DNA of 10,816 nt from JAJYIV01 sp964616135 (GCA_964616135.1 CAZTTQ010000025.1:1-10816), one strand, 5' to 3'. Shown: positions 1 through 8,102, counted from the stretch's first letter. A program made the numbers and translations. The notes: generated by a model not told the origin, from the letters alone.

Positions 1-110
1 CGGGTGTGCGCTACCACATTGTGCGCGGCGTGTACGACACCCAGGGTGCCGCCGACCGTCGCCGTGGCCGCGCCCTCTACGGCGCCAAGAAGCCGAAGGC
101 GAAAAAGTAA
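1..110 (+). CDS. rpsL: 30S ribosomal protein S12, C-terminal 36 residues (partial)
   Basis: This is the 3' end of the gene for ribosomal protein S12, the decoding-centre protein of the small subunit. The reading frame starts at base 3 and gives GVRYHIVRGVYDTQG followed by a basic tail ending YGAKKPKAKK and TAA. The VRYHIVRG motif and the closing YGAKKPK are hallmarks of the S12 C-terminus. The 5' part lies outside the window. It is followed by rpsG after 76 bases, the usual rpsL-rpsG order of the str operon. I see no convincing terminator or promoter in that gap, so the two are probably co-transcribed. Confidence 0.95.
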   Translation, partial: GVRYHIVRGVYDTQGAADRRRGRALYGAKKPKAKK

Positions 111-186
111 TTTCGCTCTCCCTTTCTAACTTTTCGACGGAGTACCCCAACGCAGGGGGAAGCATACCCGTCTCCTCATCTATCCT

Positions 187-654
<468 letters not shown>

Positions 655-668
655 TCCTTTCCGCCCAT

Positions 669-2762
669 ATGCCTCGCGACTATTCCCTCGAGAAGACGCG
701 CAACTTCGGGATCATTGCCCACATCGACGCCGGGAAGACGACCACGTCCGAACGCGTGTTGTACTACACGGGCAAGAAGCACAAGATCGGTGAAGTGCAC
801 GAGGGCGATACGACGATGGACTGGATGGAACAGGAACGCGAACGCGGCATTACCATTACGGCTGCCGCCACCACGTGCTTCTGGCACGACCACCGGATGA
901 ACCTGATCGACACCCCGGGACACATCGACTTCACGGTCGAAGTGAAGCGCTCGTTGCGCGTCCTGGACGGCGCGGTCATGGTGTTCGACGGCGTCGCCGG
1001 CGTGGAACCGCAGTCGGAAACCAACTGGCGCTACGCGGAAGACTACCGCGTGCCCCGCTTGTGCTTCGTCAACAAGCTTGACCGCACGGGCGCCGACTTC
1101 ATCAAGGACGTGCATTCCATTTGGAACCGCCTGTCCAAGAAGGCGGTCGTGACCCAGCTCCCGATCGGCATCGAAGACGGCTTCAACGCCATCATCGACC
1201 TGCTCAAAATGAAGGCGTACGCCTTCAACGGGGAAATGGGCAACAAGATCGACGAAATGGAAATCCCGGCCGAATACTTGGACCAGGCTAAGGAATGGCG
1301 TCACAAGATGGTGGAAGCCATTGCCGAAACGGACGAAACCTTGATGACCAAGTACTTGGACGGCAAGGAACTGTCCATTGAGGAATTGAAGCCGGCCTTG
1401 CGCCGCGCCGTCCTCAAGACGGAAATCTACCCGATCCTGTGCGGCTCCGCGCTTAAGAACAAGGGCGTGCAGCTCGTCTTGGACGCCGTCGTGGACTATC
1501 TCCCGTCCCCGCTCGACATCCCGGCCGTCAAGGCGCATGATCCGGCGGATCCGACCAAGGAAATCGCCCGTCACGCGGACGACAGCGAGCCGTTTACCGC
1601 GCTCGCCTTCAAGATCGCCGCGGACCCGTTCGTTGGGAAGCTGGCCTTCTTCCGCGTGTACTCCGGCACCATCAAGTCCGGTTCCTACGTGCTGAACTCG
1701 AGCAACGGCGAACGCGAACGCATCGGCCGCATCGTCCGCCTCCACGCCAACACGCGTGAAGAAGTAGACCAGGTGTACGCCGGTGAAATCGCCGCCGCCG
1801 TGGGTCTCAAGTCCACGTTCACGGGCCACACGCTCTGCGACGTCGACCACCCGGTGCTCCTTGAGTCCATCGTCTTCCCGGAACCGGTCATCTCGATCGC
1901 CATCGAGCCGAAGACCAAGGCCGACCAGGAAAAGATGGGTATCGCCCTCCAGAAGCTGGCCGAAGAAGACCCGACGTTCCGCGTCCGCTCGGACGAGGAA
2001 ACGAACCAGGTCCTCATCTCCGGCATGGGCGAACTGCACTTGGACATCATCGTCGACCGCATGAAGCGCGAGTACGGCGTCGAAGCGAACGTCGGCAAGC
2101 CGCAGGTGTCCTACCGCGAAACGATCCGCGGCACGGCCGAAGCGGAAGGCAAGTACATCAAGCAGTCCGGCGGCCGCGGCCAGTACGGCCACTGCGTGCT
2201 CCGCGTCGAAAAGAACGAGGCCAACAAGGGCTTCGAGTTCGCCGAAGAGATCAAGGGCGGCGCCATCCCGCGCGAGTTCATCAAGCCGATCGGCCAGGGC
2301 GCGGAAGAAGCCGCCCAGCGCGGCGTGCTCGCCGGTTACCCGGTACTCGACGTGAAGGTGACCGTGTTCGACGGTTCCTACCACGACGTCGACTCGAACG
2401 AAGCGGCCTTCAAAATCGCCGGTTCCATGGCCTTCCAGGAGGCCTGTAAGAAGGCGGGCGTTGCCCTCCTCGAACCGATGATGAAAGTGGAAGTGGTTAC
2501 GCCGGAAGAATTCATGGGCGCCGTCGTCGGCGACTTGAACTCCAAGCGCGGCCAGATCCAGGAAATGGGCGAACGCTCCGGCGTCCGCGTCGTCTCCGCC
2601 TTCGTGCCGCTCGCCGAAATGTTCGGCTACGTCACGCAGCTCCGTTCCATGTCGCAGGGTCGCGCCTCCTCCACGATGGAATTCGACCATTACGAGGAAG
2701 TGCCGTCCAACGTCTCCAAGGAGATTATCGAATCCCGCGCCGGCGTTTCCCGCCGCGCGTAA
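669..2762 (+). CDS. fusA: Elongation factor G (translocase GTPase)
   Basis: EF-G uses GTP hydrolysis to move tRNAs and mRNA through the ribosome and works with RRF in ribosome recycling. The 697-residue length is normal for the family. The G domain shows all five GTPase motifs: AHIDAGKTT (17-25), RGITI (59-63), DTPGH (81-85), NKLD (135-138) and GSALKNKG (about 259-266). Domain II follows, then domains III-V with the domain IV motif SGGRGQYGHC near residue 500, where Cys replaces the more common Val or Thr. There is no SD sequence (upstream is cctttccgcccat). The gene lies 14 bases after rpsG and its TAA lies directly before a strong hairpin terminator, so the rpsL-rpsG-fusA transcript ends here and does not continue into tuf as in Escherichia coli. 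Codon use is strongly biased (Arg almost always CGC or CGT), as expected of a highly expressed gene. Confidence 0.98.
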   Translation: MPRDYSLEKTRNFGIIAHIDAGKTTTSERVLYYTGKKHKIGEVHEGDTTMDWMEQERERGITITAAATTCFWHDHRMNLIDTPGHIDFTVEVKRSLRVLDGAVMVFDGVAGVEPQSETNWRYAEDYRVPRLCFVNKLDRTGADFIKDVHSIWNRLSKKAVVTQLPIGIEDGFNAIIDLLKMKAYAFNGEMGNKIDEMEIPAEYLDQAKEWRHKMVEAIAETDETLMTKYLDGKELSIEELKPALRRAVLKTEIYPILCGSALKNKGVQLVLDAVVDYLPSPLDIPAVKAHDPADPTKEIARHADDSEPFTALAFKIAADPFVGKLAFFRVYSGTIKSGSYVLNSSNGERERIGRIVRLHANTREEVDQVYAGEIAAAVGLKSTFTGHTLCDVDHPVLLESIVFPEPVISIAIEPKTKADQEKMGIALQKLAEEDPTFRVRSDEETNQVLISGMGELHLDIIVDRMKREYGVEANVGKPQVSYRETIRGTAEAEGKYIKQSGGRGQYGHCVLRVEKNEANKGFEFAEEIKGGAIPREFIKPIGQGAEEAAQRGVLAGYPVLDVKVTVFDGSYHDVDSNEAAFKIAGSMAFQEACKKAGVALLEPMMKVEVVTPEEFMGAVVGDLNSKRGQIQEMGERSGVRVVSAFVPLAEMFGYVTQLRSMSQGRASSTMEFDHYEEVPSNVSKEIIESRAGVSRRA

Positions 2763-2803
2763 GCAAATCAAAAACTCCCCGGAAGGGGGAGTTTTTGATT
2801 TGC
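2763..2803 (+). terminator. Rho-independent terminator after fusA, likely bidirectional
   Basis: An 18-bp perfect inverted repeat (2763-2780 with 2786-2803) surrounds a 5-base loop GGAAG. The stem core is CTCCCC/GGGGAG, flanked by A-rich bases on the left and T-rich bases (TTTTTGATTT) on the right, so it could act on both strands. It starts at the last base after the fusA stop codon and separates the translation genes from the inserted block. Confidence 0.92.
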
Positions 2804-2815
2804 GTCCTCACAGTG

Positions 2816-2844
2816 TTGACATCTTCTCGGTCTTCTGGTAGGTT
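2816..2844 (+). promoter_or_regulatory. Sigma-70-type promoter for the 231-aa gene
   Basis: A perfect -35 box TTGACA (2816-2821) is followed by a 17-base spacer and the -10 box TAGGTT (2839-2844), preceded by TGG, which makes an extended -10 element. Transcription would start near 2851, giving a leader of about 30 bases before the GTG start at 2882. The TGGTA core recurs at the 4696 promoter and at the leftward promoter at 9414-9442. Confidence 0.75.
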
Positions 2845-2867
2845 CGGCGCTTCCCGAAGATGGGGAG

Positions 2868-2873
2868 AGGAGG
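2868..2873 (+). promoter_or_regulatory. Shine-Dalgarno sequence AGGAGG that fixes a GTG start
   Basis: AGGAGG lies 8 bases before the GTG at 2882. It decides the start: upstream in-frame ATG at 2795 lies inside the fusA terminator and before the promoter, so it cannot be on this transcript. It is one of only two clear SD sequences in the window. Confidence 0.8.
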
Positions 2874-2881
2874 ACGGGACC

Positions 2882-3577
2882 GTGTCGAAATCGCGGAACT
2901 ATACTGGGCCCAATCCAGACAAGGAAGCGCTCATCCATGTCAGAAGCATAGCTGTCCTTTCCAGGAATACGCGGTCCCGCTCGAATGGGATCAGGAAGGT
3001 TTTTGAGAAGGATCGGAGGGAAATGATTGCGCAGATTCCTGTCGTCATGCGAGACCTGACGGAAGAGGAACGTGAGTACGCCGTCGCATGGGCGCGCCGG
3101 ATCGTGTCCGGTCCGGAGCCGATGGATGGGCCGATTCGTGGGTTTGTTGTGAAGATCCTGCGTCAGTGCGGAGTGGCCGGGGCTACGATTAACGATGTCA
3201 TACCCCAACGGGAGGGCTTTGCGCGACCCAAGGAGACTGTCGCCGGTTTCAATTACGGCAACCTGGGGCCCATGATGGCCGCGCGTTCGCCGGATGAGGC
3301 AACGAGGCTCTTTGCCCGCCTCCTATCCTTGGCCAAGGATCCGGCGGATTGGGATGTGTTGGCGGTTAAGATCCCGTCTTACGTAGGAAGCCAGCTTGTT
3401 CGCGCACACGTCTTCCGGTTTTTGGAAACGTGTCCCGGCCATGAGCAGCGGGTTCGCTTTCTCGACGAGCTGGAGAACCACGCCAACCAGTTTAAGGGGG
3501 CGACCCACCCGAAGCGTCCCATTCGAGAGCGCCTTCTCTCCTGGATTGGCCACGCCCGTTTCATTGGGCGATATTGA
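2882..3577 (+). CDS. Unrecognised 231-aa protein with canonical expression signals
   Basis: I do not recognise this protein. It is soluble-looking, with no signal peptide or membrane segment. The N-terminal 50 residues are very basic (RNTRSRSNGIRK near 28-39). Residues 57-75 (RDLTEEEREYAVAWARRIV) and 170-205 (LVRAHVFRFLETCPGHEQR and onward) look helical; the centre (119-132) is Gly/Asn-rich, and the C-terminus is basic, ending ARFIGRY. The GTG start follows from AGGAGG eight bases upstream and a TTGACA promoter. It is a single-gene unit between two terminators. Its codon use differs from its neighbours: AGA or AGG encodes Arg at residues 21, 28, 38 and 46, whereas fusA uses CGC/CGT. This and the SD suggest a gene of different origin or low expression. 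A nucleic-acid-binding role would fit the charge but is speculation. Confidence 0.72.
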   Translation: MSKSRNYTGPNPDKEALIHVRSIAVLSRNTRSRSNGIRKVFEKDRREMIAQIPVVMRDLTEEEREYAVAWARRIVSGPEPMDGPIRGFVVKILRQCGVAGATINDVIPQREGFARPKETVAGFNYGNLGPMMAARSPDEATRLFARLLSLAKDPADWDVLAVKIPSYVGSQLVRAHVFRFLETCPGHEQRVRFLDELENHANQFKGATHPKRPIRERLLSWIGHARFIGRY

Positions 3578-3587
3578 GCGCGATCTT

Positions 3588-3617
3588 ACCGAGCCTTTTA
3601 AGGCCGGTTTTTCTTTT
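3588..3617 (+). terminator. Terminator after the 231-aa gene
   Basis: Seven base pairs, ACCG+GCC with GGC+CGGT and one bulged A, close a TTTTAA loop (arms 3588-3595 and 3602-3608). They are followed by a T-rich run, TTTTTCTTTT. It begins 10 bases after the stop codon. Confidence 0.75.
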
Positions 3618-3631
3618 CTGCCTGCCCGCGG

Positions 3632-3637
3632 TATCCT
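3632..3637 (+). promoter_or_regulatory. Possible -10 box of the kinase gene (near-leaderless)
   Basis: TATCCT, preceded by CGG, lies only 9 bases before the ATG at 3647, so a transcript from it would have almost no leader. No good -35 box is visible; the 3609-3614 position falls in the T-run of the preceding terminator. The same hexamer forms the extended -10 before tuf. The call rests mainly on position between a terminator and a gene without SD. Confidence 0.35.
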
Positions 3638-3646
3638 GCGAGCCGT

Positions 3647-4672
3647 ATGGATTTCCCCGTTTCTCCCGCCGTACTGGCCGCGTTTCCGATTGGGACGGTT
3701 TCTTCTGTTGAACCGCTTACGGCCGGCCTCATCCACGCCACGTACAAGGTAGAAGCGGAGCAGGGAAGCTTCGTGTTGCAGAAATTGCATCCAGCCTTGG
3801 CGTCCGATGCTATCGCGGACGATTTCTTGGCTGTCACCGCGTTCTTGGCAGAAAAAGGATTCCCGGCGCCTCGCTGCGTTTCAACCAAGGCGGGCCCCGT
3901 GTTGCTTCGTGATGAAACGGGTACGCCGTGGCGTCTGCAGACATTTATTCCCGGCGGCAAGACGTTCCATAAAGTAGAAACGCCTGAAATGGCCACGGAA
4001 GCCGGCACGTTGTACGCACGGTTCCACGCGGTGATGTCAGAATTTCCGCAGGCGTTTAAGACGGCGCGTGTCGGCCATGACACGCCCGCGATCTTTGCCG
4101 CGTTTGAGGAGACCGTGGCGAAATTTGAAAACGATCCGTTGATGGAAGAAGTGCTAGACGACGTCGCGTTGATCCAGGAAGAACTCCCCAACCTGTTTTT
4201 GGCCGAAACCCTGCCGCTCCGGGTGATCCACGGGGATCCGAAGGTTTCCAATATCCTATTCGACCACGCGGGGAAGACGGTCGCCCTGGTTGATTTGGAT
4301 ACCTGCAACCGCCGGCCATTGGCTGTGGAATTGGGCGACGCGTTTCGTTCCTGGTGCGGATTGGAGGAAGATCGTGCGGATAATCGGTTCCGTTTTGATA
4401 TTTTTGAAGCGGGATGGAAGGCGTACCGCGCGGCCGCGCCGTTTTTGACGCCGGAAGAAATCGCCACGGTCGGGCAGGGGATCGGACTCATCACATTGGA
4501 ACTCGCGTCCCGGTTCTTGATGGATTATTTCACGGATTCGTATTTCGGCTGGGATAAGACGCGGTATTCGTCGCGTCGCGCGCATAATTTGGCGCGTGTC
4601 CGCGGGCAATTGGCGTTGTATCGGGATTTTGTTGCGCACCGCGCGGCGGTGCAGACTGCGCTGGCGGAATAG
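3647..4672 (+). CDS. APH-fold kinase, N-acetylhexosamine 1-kinase-like
   Basis: This 341-residue protein belongs to the aminoglycoside phosphotransferase/choline kinase fold, which moves the ATP gamma-phosphate to small hydroxylated substrates. The N-lobe has GLIHATYKV (27-35) and FVLQKLHPAL (42-51), in place of the nucleotide loop and lysine strand. The C-lobe has the catalytic Brenner motif VIHGDPKVSN (193-202; D197, N202) and the metal-binding VDLDT (215-219), then ELGDAFRSWC (228-237). The LQK, DLDT and GDAxRS pattern is closest, from memory, to the N-acetylhexosamine 1-kinase group that phosphorylates GlcNAc/GalNAc at C1; homoserine- or choline-type substrates cannot be excluded. There is no signal peptide, so it is cytoplasmic. 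The ATG at 3647 has no SD. It lies 54 bases before the surface-protein unit, and no terminator is seen between them, so read-through is possible. An envelope-sugar role is inference. Confidence 0.82.
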   Translation: MDFPVSPAVLAAFPIGTVSSVEPLTAGLIHATYKVEAEQGSFVLQKLHPALASDAIADDFLAVTAFLAEKGFPAPRCVSTKAGPVLLRDETGTPWRLQTFIPGGKTFHKVETPEMATEAGTLYARFHAVMSEFPQAFKTARVGHDTPAIFAAFEETVAKFENDPLMEEVLDDVALIQEELPNLFLAETLPLRVIHGDPKVSNILFDHAGKTVALVDLDTCNRRPLAVELGDAFRSWCGLEEDRADNRFRFDIFEAGWKAYRAAAPFLTPEEIATVGQGIGLITLELASRFLMDYFTDSYFGWDKTRYSSRRAHNLARVRGQLALYRDFVAHRAAVQTALAE

Positions 4673-4695
4673 TTCGGCAACAGAAACGGCCGGTG

Positions 4696-4704
4696 TGGTA
4701 TAAT
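4696..4704 (+). promoter_or_regulatory. Extended -10 promoter TGG-TATAAT of the surface-protein/ATPase unit
   Basis: A perfect TATAAT (4699-4704) preceded by TGG gives an extended -10. The -35 region (about 4675-4681) is poor, which extended -10 promoters tolerate. Transcription would start near 4711, leaving a leader of about 16 bases without SD before the ATG at 4727. The ATG at 4703 overlaps the -10 box itself and therefore is not the start. Confidence 0.72.
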
Positions 4705-4726
4705 GCCCGCAAATTATCCACGGCTT

Positions 4727-6574
4727 ATGCCCGCAAAGAAGCGTTTGAGCAAGCCCCAGAAGCTCCAGTTGGCCGCCCACCACGTGGTTGCCAACCAGAC
4801 GCGCCTCCAGACGGCCGTGCGTGCGACATTTTTAGTCGTCGCCGCGCTCGGTATTTCTGCCGCCGCCGCGGTGGCGACCGTGTCCCAGTCCGCCAAGAAA
4901 CTGACGGTTGCTGTCCAGCCAGCCGCGCGCAACCCGGTTGTCGCGGCGCCAGACGCGCAGGGGGTGAACGTGCTCGGCGTGCGCCTGCGCGGGTGGGGAA
5001 GTGCCGTGAACGTGCGTGAATTAAACGTCTCGCTCCAGTTGGACGGGGACGGGGACGTGCGCGGGAAATCCACGGCCCAGCCGTTGGACGCTTCCAAGGT
5101 GTTCCGCGCTTGCAGCGTGTACGCGGCGCCTGATCAAAAAATCTCCGGACCATTGGATGTTCCTGCGGGCACGTCCGAATTGAAGTTCGCCATGGACCTG
5201 TCCGTGCCCGGCAATGCGTGGGTTACCGCCCGTGTCCTGTGCGACGTCCGTCCCAACGCTCCGTTGGCTGGCGTTGCGTTTGTTTTGTCTTCTCCCGCGT
5301 CCGTCCGGGCGTCTTTGGGTGGAAAAGACCTTGCGACTGACGCGATTTCCTTCGGCTTGGTGCCGCGCGTATTGAATGACCGTGGTAATTCGTATGCGCT
5401 GAAAGTCACCGGAGAAAAAGTTGCGGCCGCTTCCGTTGGTTCTACGACGGGTACACCGACGCCTACTCCTACAAACGCGGGGCTTATTGCCGGTTTCCTG
5501 CAGGCAGGAAACGACACGGCTTCGGGCTTGCTTGCCGCCCTTCGTTCAGAACAAAAAGGTGTGGAATTGGGCCGCTGGCGCTTGGCAGCTGATCTGGCTG
5601 CCAACGGCGCTGAACCGCTGAAAATTCGCAAACTCGGATTTATCAACTGCTCCGGATACGGCGCGACGGGTCCTTGCGCAAAGCCGGGAAAAGCTACGTT
5701 ATTTACCGCGTACACGCTTTCGTACGTCGGGTCTGACGGAAAAGAAAAAACCGCATCCGTAAAAGCGGACGCCCAAGGCCGCGCCGTGTTTTCGGGCTTG
5801 GACGTGTTCGTAAATCCCAATACGGTCGTGACGCTCGTTGGGGACGTCGGTCCGTATTTTGCGGATCTCGCGGGTGCGGAGGCGCAGTTCGTCCTCTCTA
5901 GTGCGGACGGACTGTTTGAAGCGGTCGGAGCCCGGACGGGTTCGTATTTCACGGGGTTTGCCGGAGACGGCATTCGCGGGGCTAGTTCCGGTACCAGTTT
6001 TGCCCTGGCCCGCGCCGTGCCGTCCGCCGCACAGGTGACGCCGTCGCAGTCCACCGTCACGCCGTCCATGACGGAAGTCCTTCGGTACACGTTGGCGTCC
6101 GTCGGGGCCAGTCCGGTTTCGGTCCGGACCATGACGTTCCGCCTCGGTGCTACGGACAAAGGCAACAGCGGATGGAATTTGTGCGACAAGCTCGGCTCCA
6201 CGTCCAAATGGGGCCTGCGCGACGCGGCGGACCCAGAACGCCGGTTGGAAAATGCGCAGGACTGGTCCTTCTACCAGGCGGACGGCACGCCGTGCGCGGA
6301 AGGGAAGAATCTCGCCTTCGCCGTCGTGGATTTCGCCCAGTCGGGAGACTTGAATCCGTTGTCGGTTGCCGCAGGAGCGAAACGGACGTTTATCCTGCGC
6401 GTGGACACGACCCTCGCCTCCGGCGCGCTTCATGACACGATGCGCATTGACCTGACGCGCCGGCCTGACGTACGCGCGCTCCCCGGGTTCATTTGGTCGG
6501 ACGGCGTGCTCCCGTTCTCGGACCGCGACCCAGGCATCGGATTCCCCGTGTTCGGCACTACCATTAATTTCTGA
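4727..6574 (+). CDS. Surface-exposed multidomain protein, paralogue 1 (615 aa)
   Basis: Probable cell-surface (S-layer-like) protein of unknown function. A basic N-terminus MPAKKRLSK is followed by one hydrophobic segment (about 33-52, FLVVAALGISAAAAVATV), a signal anchor or signal peptide. Three beta-rich domains follow: domain A (about 58-230), a Thr/Pro linker GTPTPTPTNAG (242-252), middle domain B (about 255-435), and C-terminal domain C (about 450-615). Each has exactly one cysteine pair (C129/C172, C308/C317, C486/C523), which fits disulfides outside the cytoplasm. Domain C carries SGWNLCDKLGSTSKWGLR and DWSFYQADGTPCA and ends FIWSD...FPVFGTTINF. The start at 4727 is chosen because the paralogue also begins MPAKK and because the upstream in-frame ATG lies in the -10 box. 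Domains A and C recur in the next gene, 7 bases downstream; domain B does not. No enzymatic motif is visible. Confidence 0.85.
   Translation: MPAKKRLSKPQKLQLAAHHVVANQTRLQTAVRATFLVVAALGISAAAAVATVSQSAKKLTVAVQPAARNPVVAAPDAQGVNVLGVRLRGWGSAVNVRELNVSLQLDGDGDVRGKSTAQPLDASKVFRACSVYAAPDQKISGPLDVPAGTSELKFAMDLSVPGNAWVTARVLCDVRPNAPLAGVAFVLSSPASVRASLGGKDLATDAISFGLVPRVLNDRGNSYALKVTGEKVAAASVGSTTGTPTPTPTNAGLIAGFLQAGNDTASGLLAALRSEQKGVELGRWRLAADLAANGAEPLKIRKLGFINCSGYGATGPCAKPGKATLFTAYTLSYVGSDGKEKTASVKADAQGRAVFSGLDVFVNPNTVVTLVGDVGPYFADLAGAEAQFVLSSADGLFEAVGARTGSYFTGFAGDGIRGASSGTSFALARAVPSAAQVTPSQSTVTPSMTEVLRYTLASVGASPVSVRTMTFRLGATDKGNSGWNLCDKLGSTSKWGLRDAADPERRLENAQDWSFYQADGTPCAEGKNLAFAVVDFAQSGDLNPLSVAAGAKRTFILRVDTTLASGALHDTMRIDLTRRPDVRALPGFIWSDGVLPFSDRDPGIGFPVFGTTINF
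6155..6409 (+). repeat. Shared C-domain segment, copy 1
   Basis: It encodes residues 477-561 of the 615-aa protein. It aligns without gaps to 7668-7922, with 54 of 85 residues identical by hand count. Conservation reaches the DNA level: 37 of 38 bases match in 6260-6297. Confidence 0.9.
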
Positions 6575-6581
6575 CCACACT

Positions 6582-8102
6582 ATGCCCGCCAAAAAGTCCG
6601 CCCGTACGTCCGTGAAAGCAAAAACGTCCGTCTTGTCTTCGGTGGCCGTGCAGGTGGCTTTGGTCGCGGGCGGGGCGGCGATCACTGCAGCCGCGGCCGC
6701 CGGGCTTAGCATCCAGTTGTCCCGCACGCAGTTGTCGGTGGCGCTCGTGGCTCCCACGACAAATCCGATTGTCGCAATGGCGGGAGACAAGGATGTGCAG
6801 GCTTTTGGGTTGAGGTTCCAGGCGGTCAAAGAAGATCTGTACGTTAGTAAGGTGACCCTTGGCGTCATTGCGGACGACGATGCTGATTTCGTGAAGAAAA
6901 TCTCAAACGACCTTGATCCCGCCAAATTGTTTGCCGGCTGCTGGCTGCAAGAAGGGACTCGCGTCGCGTCGGACGTTGTGGCGGGCGCGCCGTCCATGGG
7001 ATTCACCCTCATCAATGGTTTCTCCGTCGCTGCGCGCCAAAGCGGCACACTTAAGGTTGTCTGCGATTTGGCGAAACAGCAGGTTGCGGGAAATACGCCG
7101 GACCGCTTCGCGTTTAAATTGGCCAAGCCGGCAGACATTGTTGCGGGGGTGAACGTGAAGGGCGGTGCTGCAGTTCCTCCCGGCAATATCTCCTTCGGCA
7201 GCACCTTGGGTGGGCTGAACACGAAGGGATCGACTGCGTCGGTCTTGGTGAAAGCCGTCCCCGGTTCTGTTGTGACACCCCCTCCGACTGCGTTGGCCAC
7301 CTATTGTCCTGACGCAGACGCGGATGGCTACCCGCTCGGCGGCTCCGGCTGCGTACAGGCGGCCTCCGCCGGTGCCGGTCAGATTGCGCCGCGCGCGGAC
7401 GGTAAGCTGGATTGCGATGACACGAACGCGGACGTGAGTCCCGCCAAGACTGAGGTTGTTGGCAATGGCAAGGATGACGATTGCGATGCGAACACGTCGG
7501 ACCAAGCTCGGGTCGCCGCCACGCCAATTGTCACCGCCTCGCTCGCCTCCGGTTCGCCCTCCGGTGCGGGTGTTCCTGGATTGGCCGAACTCGTCCGCTT
7601 CAACGTAACGGTGGACCAGGCGGCTGACGTGAATCTTCATGGATTCACTTTCCGCCTCCTCTCCACGGATACCGCCGGAAGCGGATGGAATTCCTGCGAC
7701 CAACTCGGTTCCACGTCCAAGTGGGGCCTGCGCGCCTCGTCTGACATGGGCACGCGCGTCGAAGATGCCGCCGACTGGTCTTTCTACCAGGCGGACGGCA
7801 CGCCGTGCGCTGCGGGGAAGGAACTCGCCTACGCATCCGTGGACTTTACCGCTGCCGGCGACCGCGACCCGAAGTTTGTGGGTGCGGGGAATACCAATAC
7901 CTACCTCTTGCGCGTGGACACATCCGGTGCTTCTGCGGCCAACGACGATATTGTGCGTGTCGACATGCCCGCTGTTTCCACGTTCCAGTCGCTCAGTTCC
8001 GTACTCCGCTCGGTCCGCTGGTCTCCCACATTCCCCCCGACGGCAGCCGTGTCCGACGTCGTCCGCAATCTGCCCGTCATGGGCGGCACCGTCGTCTACT
8101 AA
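6582..8102 (+). CDS. Surface-exposed protein with MopE-like metal-binding insert, paralogue 2 (506 aa)
   Basis: Paralogue of the preceding protein with the same plan: MPAKK basic start, hydrophobic segment (about 17-46, rich in Ala/Val), domain A (about 48-225), Pro linker (TPPPT, 232-236), a different middle domain, and domain C (about 336-506) with SGWNSCDQLGSTSKWGLR and DWSFYQADGTPCAAGK. The middle (240-307) reads CPDADADGYPLG, then KLDCDDTNADVSPAKTEVV and GNGKDDDCDANT. This is the pattern of MopE-type putative metal-binding repeats, with Asp-rich loops that could hold Ca or Cu ions. All eight cysteines are in domain-wise sets: C120/C161, C242/C257/C278/C301 and C372/C409. The C-terminus is RNLPVMGGTVVY, like FPVFGTTINF in the partner. 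The start has no SD and lies 7 bases after the previous stop; the ATPase gene follows after 14 bases. Function unknown; a surface or envelope location is inferred. Confidence 0.86.
   Translation: MPAKKSARTSVKAKTSVLSSVAVQVALVAGGAAITAAAAAGLSIQLSRTQLSVALVAPTTNPIVAMAGDKDVQAFGLRFQAVKEDLYVSKVTLGVIADDDADFVKKISNDLDPAKLFAGCWLQEGTRVASDVVAGAPSMGFTLINGFSVAARQSGTLKVVCDLAKQQVAGNTPDRFAFKLAKPADIVAGVNVKGGAAVPPGNISFGSTLGGLNTKGSTASVLVKAVPGSVVTPPPTALATYCPDADADGYPLGGSGCVQAASAGAGQIAPRADGKLDCDDTNADVSPAKTEVVGNGKDDDCDANTSDQARVAATPIVTASLASGSPSGAGVPGLAELVRFNVTVDQAADVNLHGFTFRLLSTDTAGSGWNSCDQLGSTSKWGLRASSDMGTRVEDAADWSFYQADGTPCAAGKELAYASVDFTAAGDRDPKFVGAGNTNTYLLRVDTSGASAANDDIVRVDMPAVSTFQSLSSVLRSVRWSPTFPPTAAVSDVVRNLPVMGGTVVY
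7668..7922 (+). repeat. Shared C-domain segment, copy 2
   Basis: It encodes residues 363-447 of the 506-aa protein, the counterpart of 6155-6409. Two patches are nearly identical in DNA, including synonymous sites: 7773-7810 (37 of 38 bases) and a 55-base stretch starting near 7680 (49 of 55). Confidence 0.9.

Noticed and set aside
4703..4726. An earlier ATG for the first surface protein
   Set aside because: It is part of the TATAATG sequence of the promoter. The paralogue begins at the equivalent of the second ATG (MPAKK).
6560..8102. C-terminal Phe/Tyr as an outer-membrane beta-barrel sorting signal
   Set aside because: The proteins lack barrel-like strands at the end, and the suspected host group has no outer membrane.
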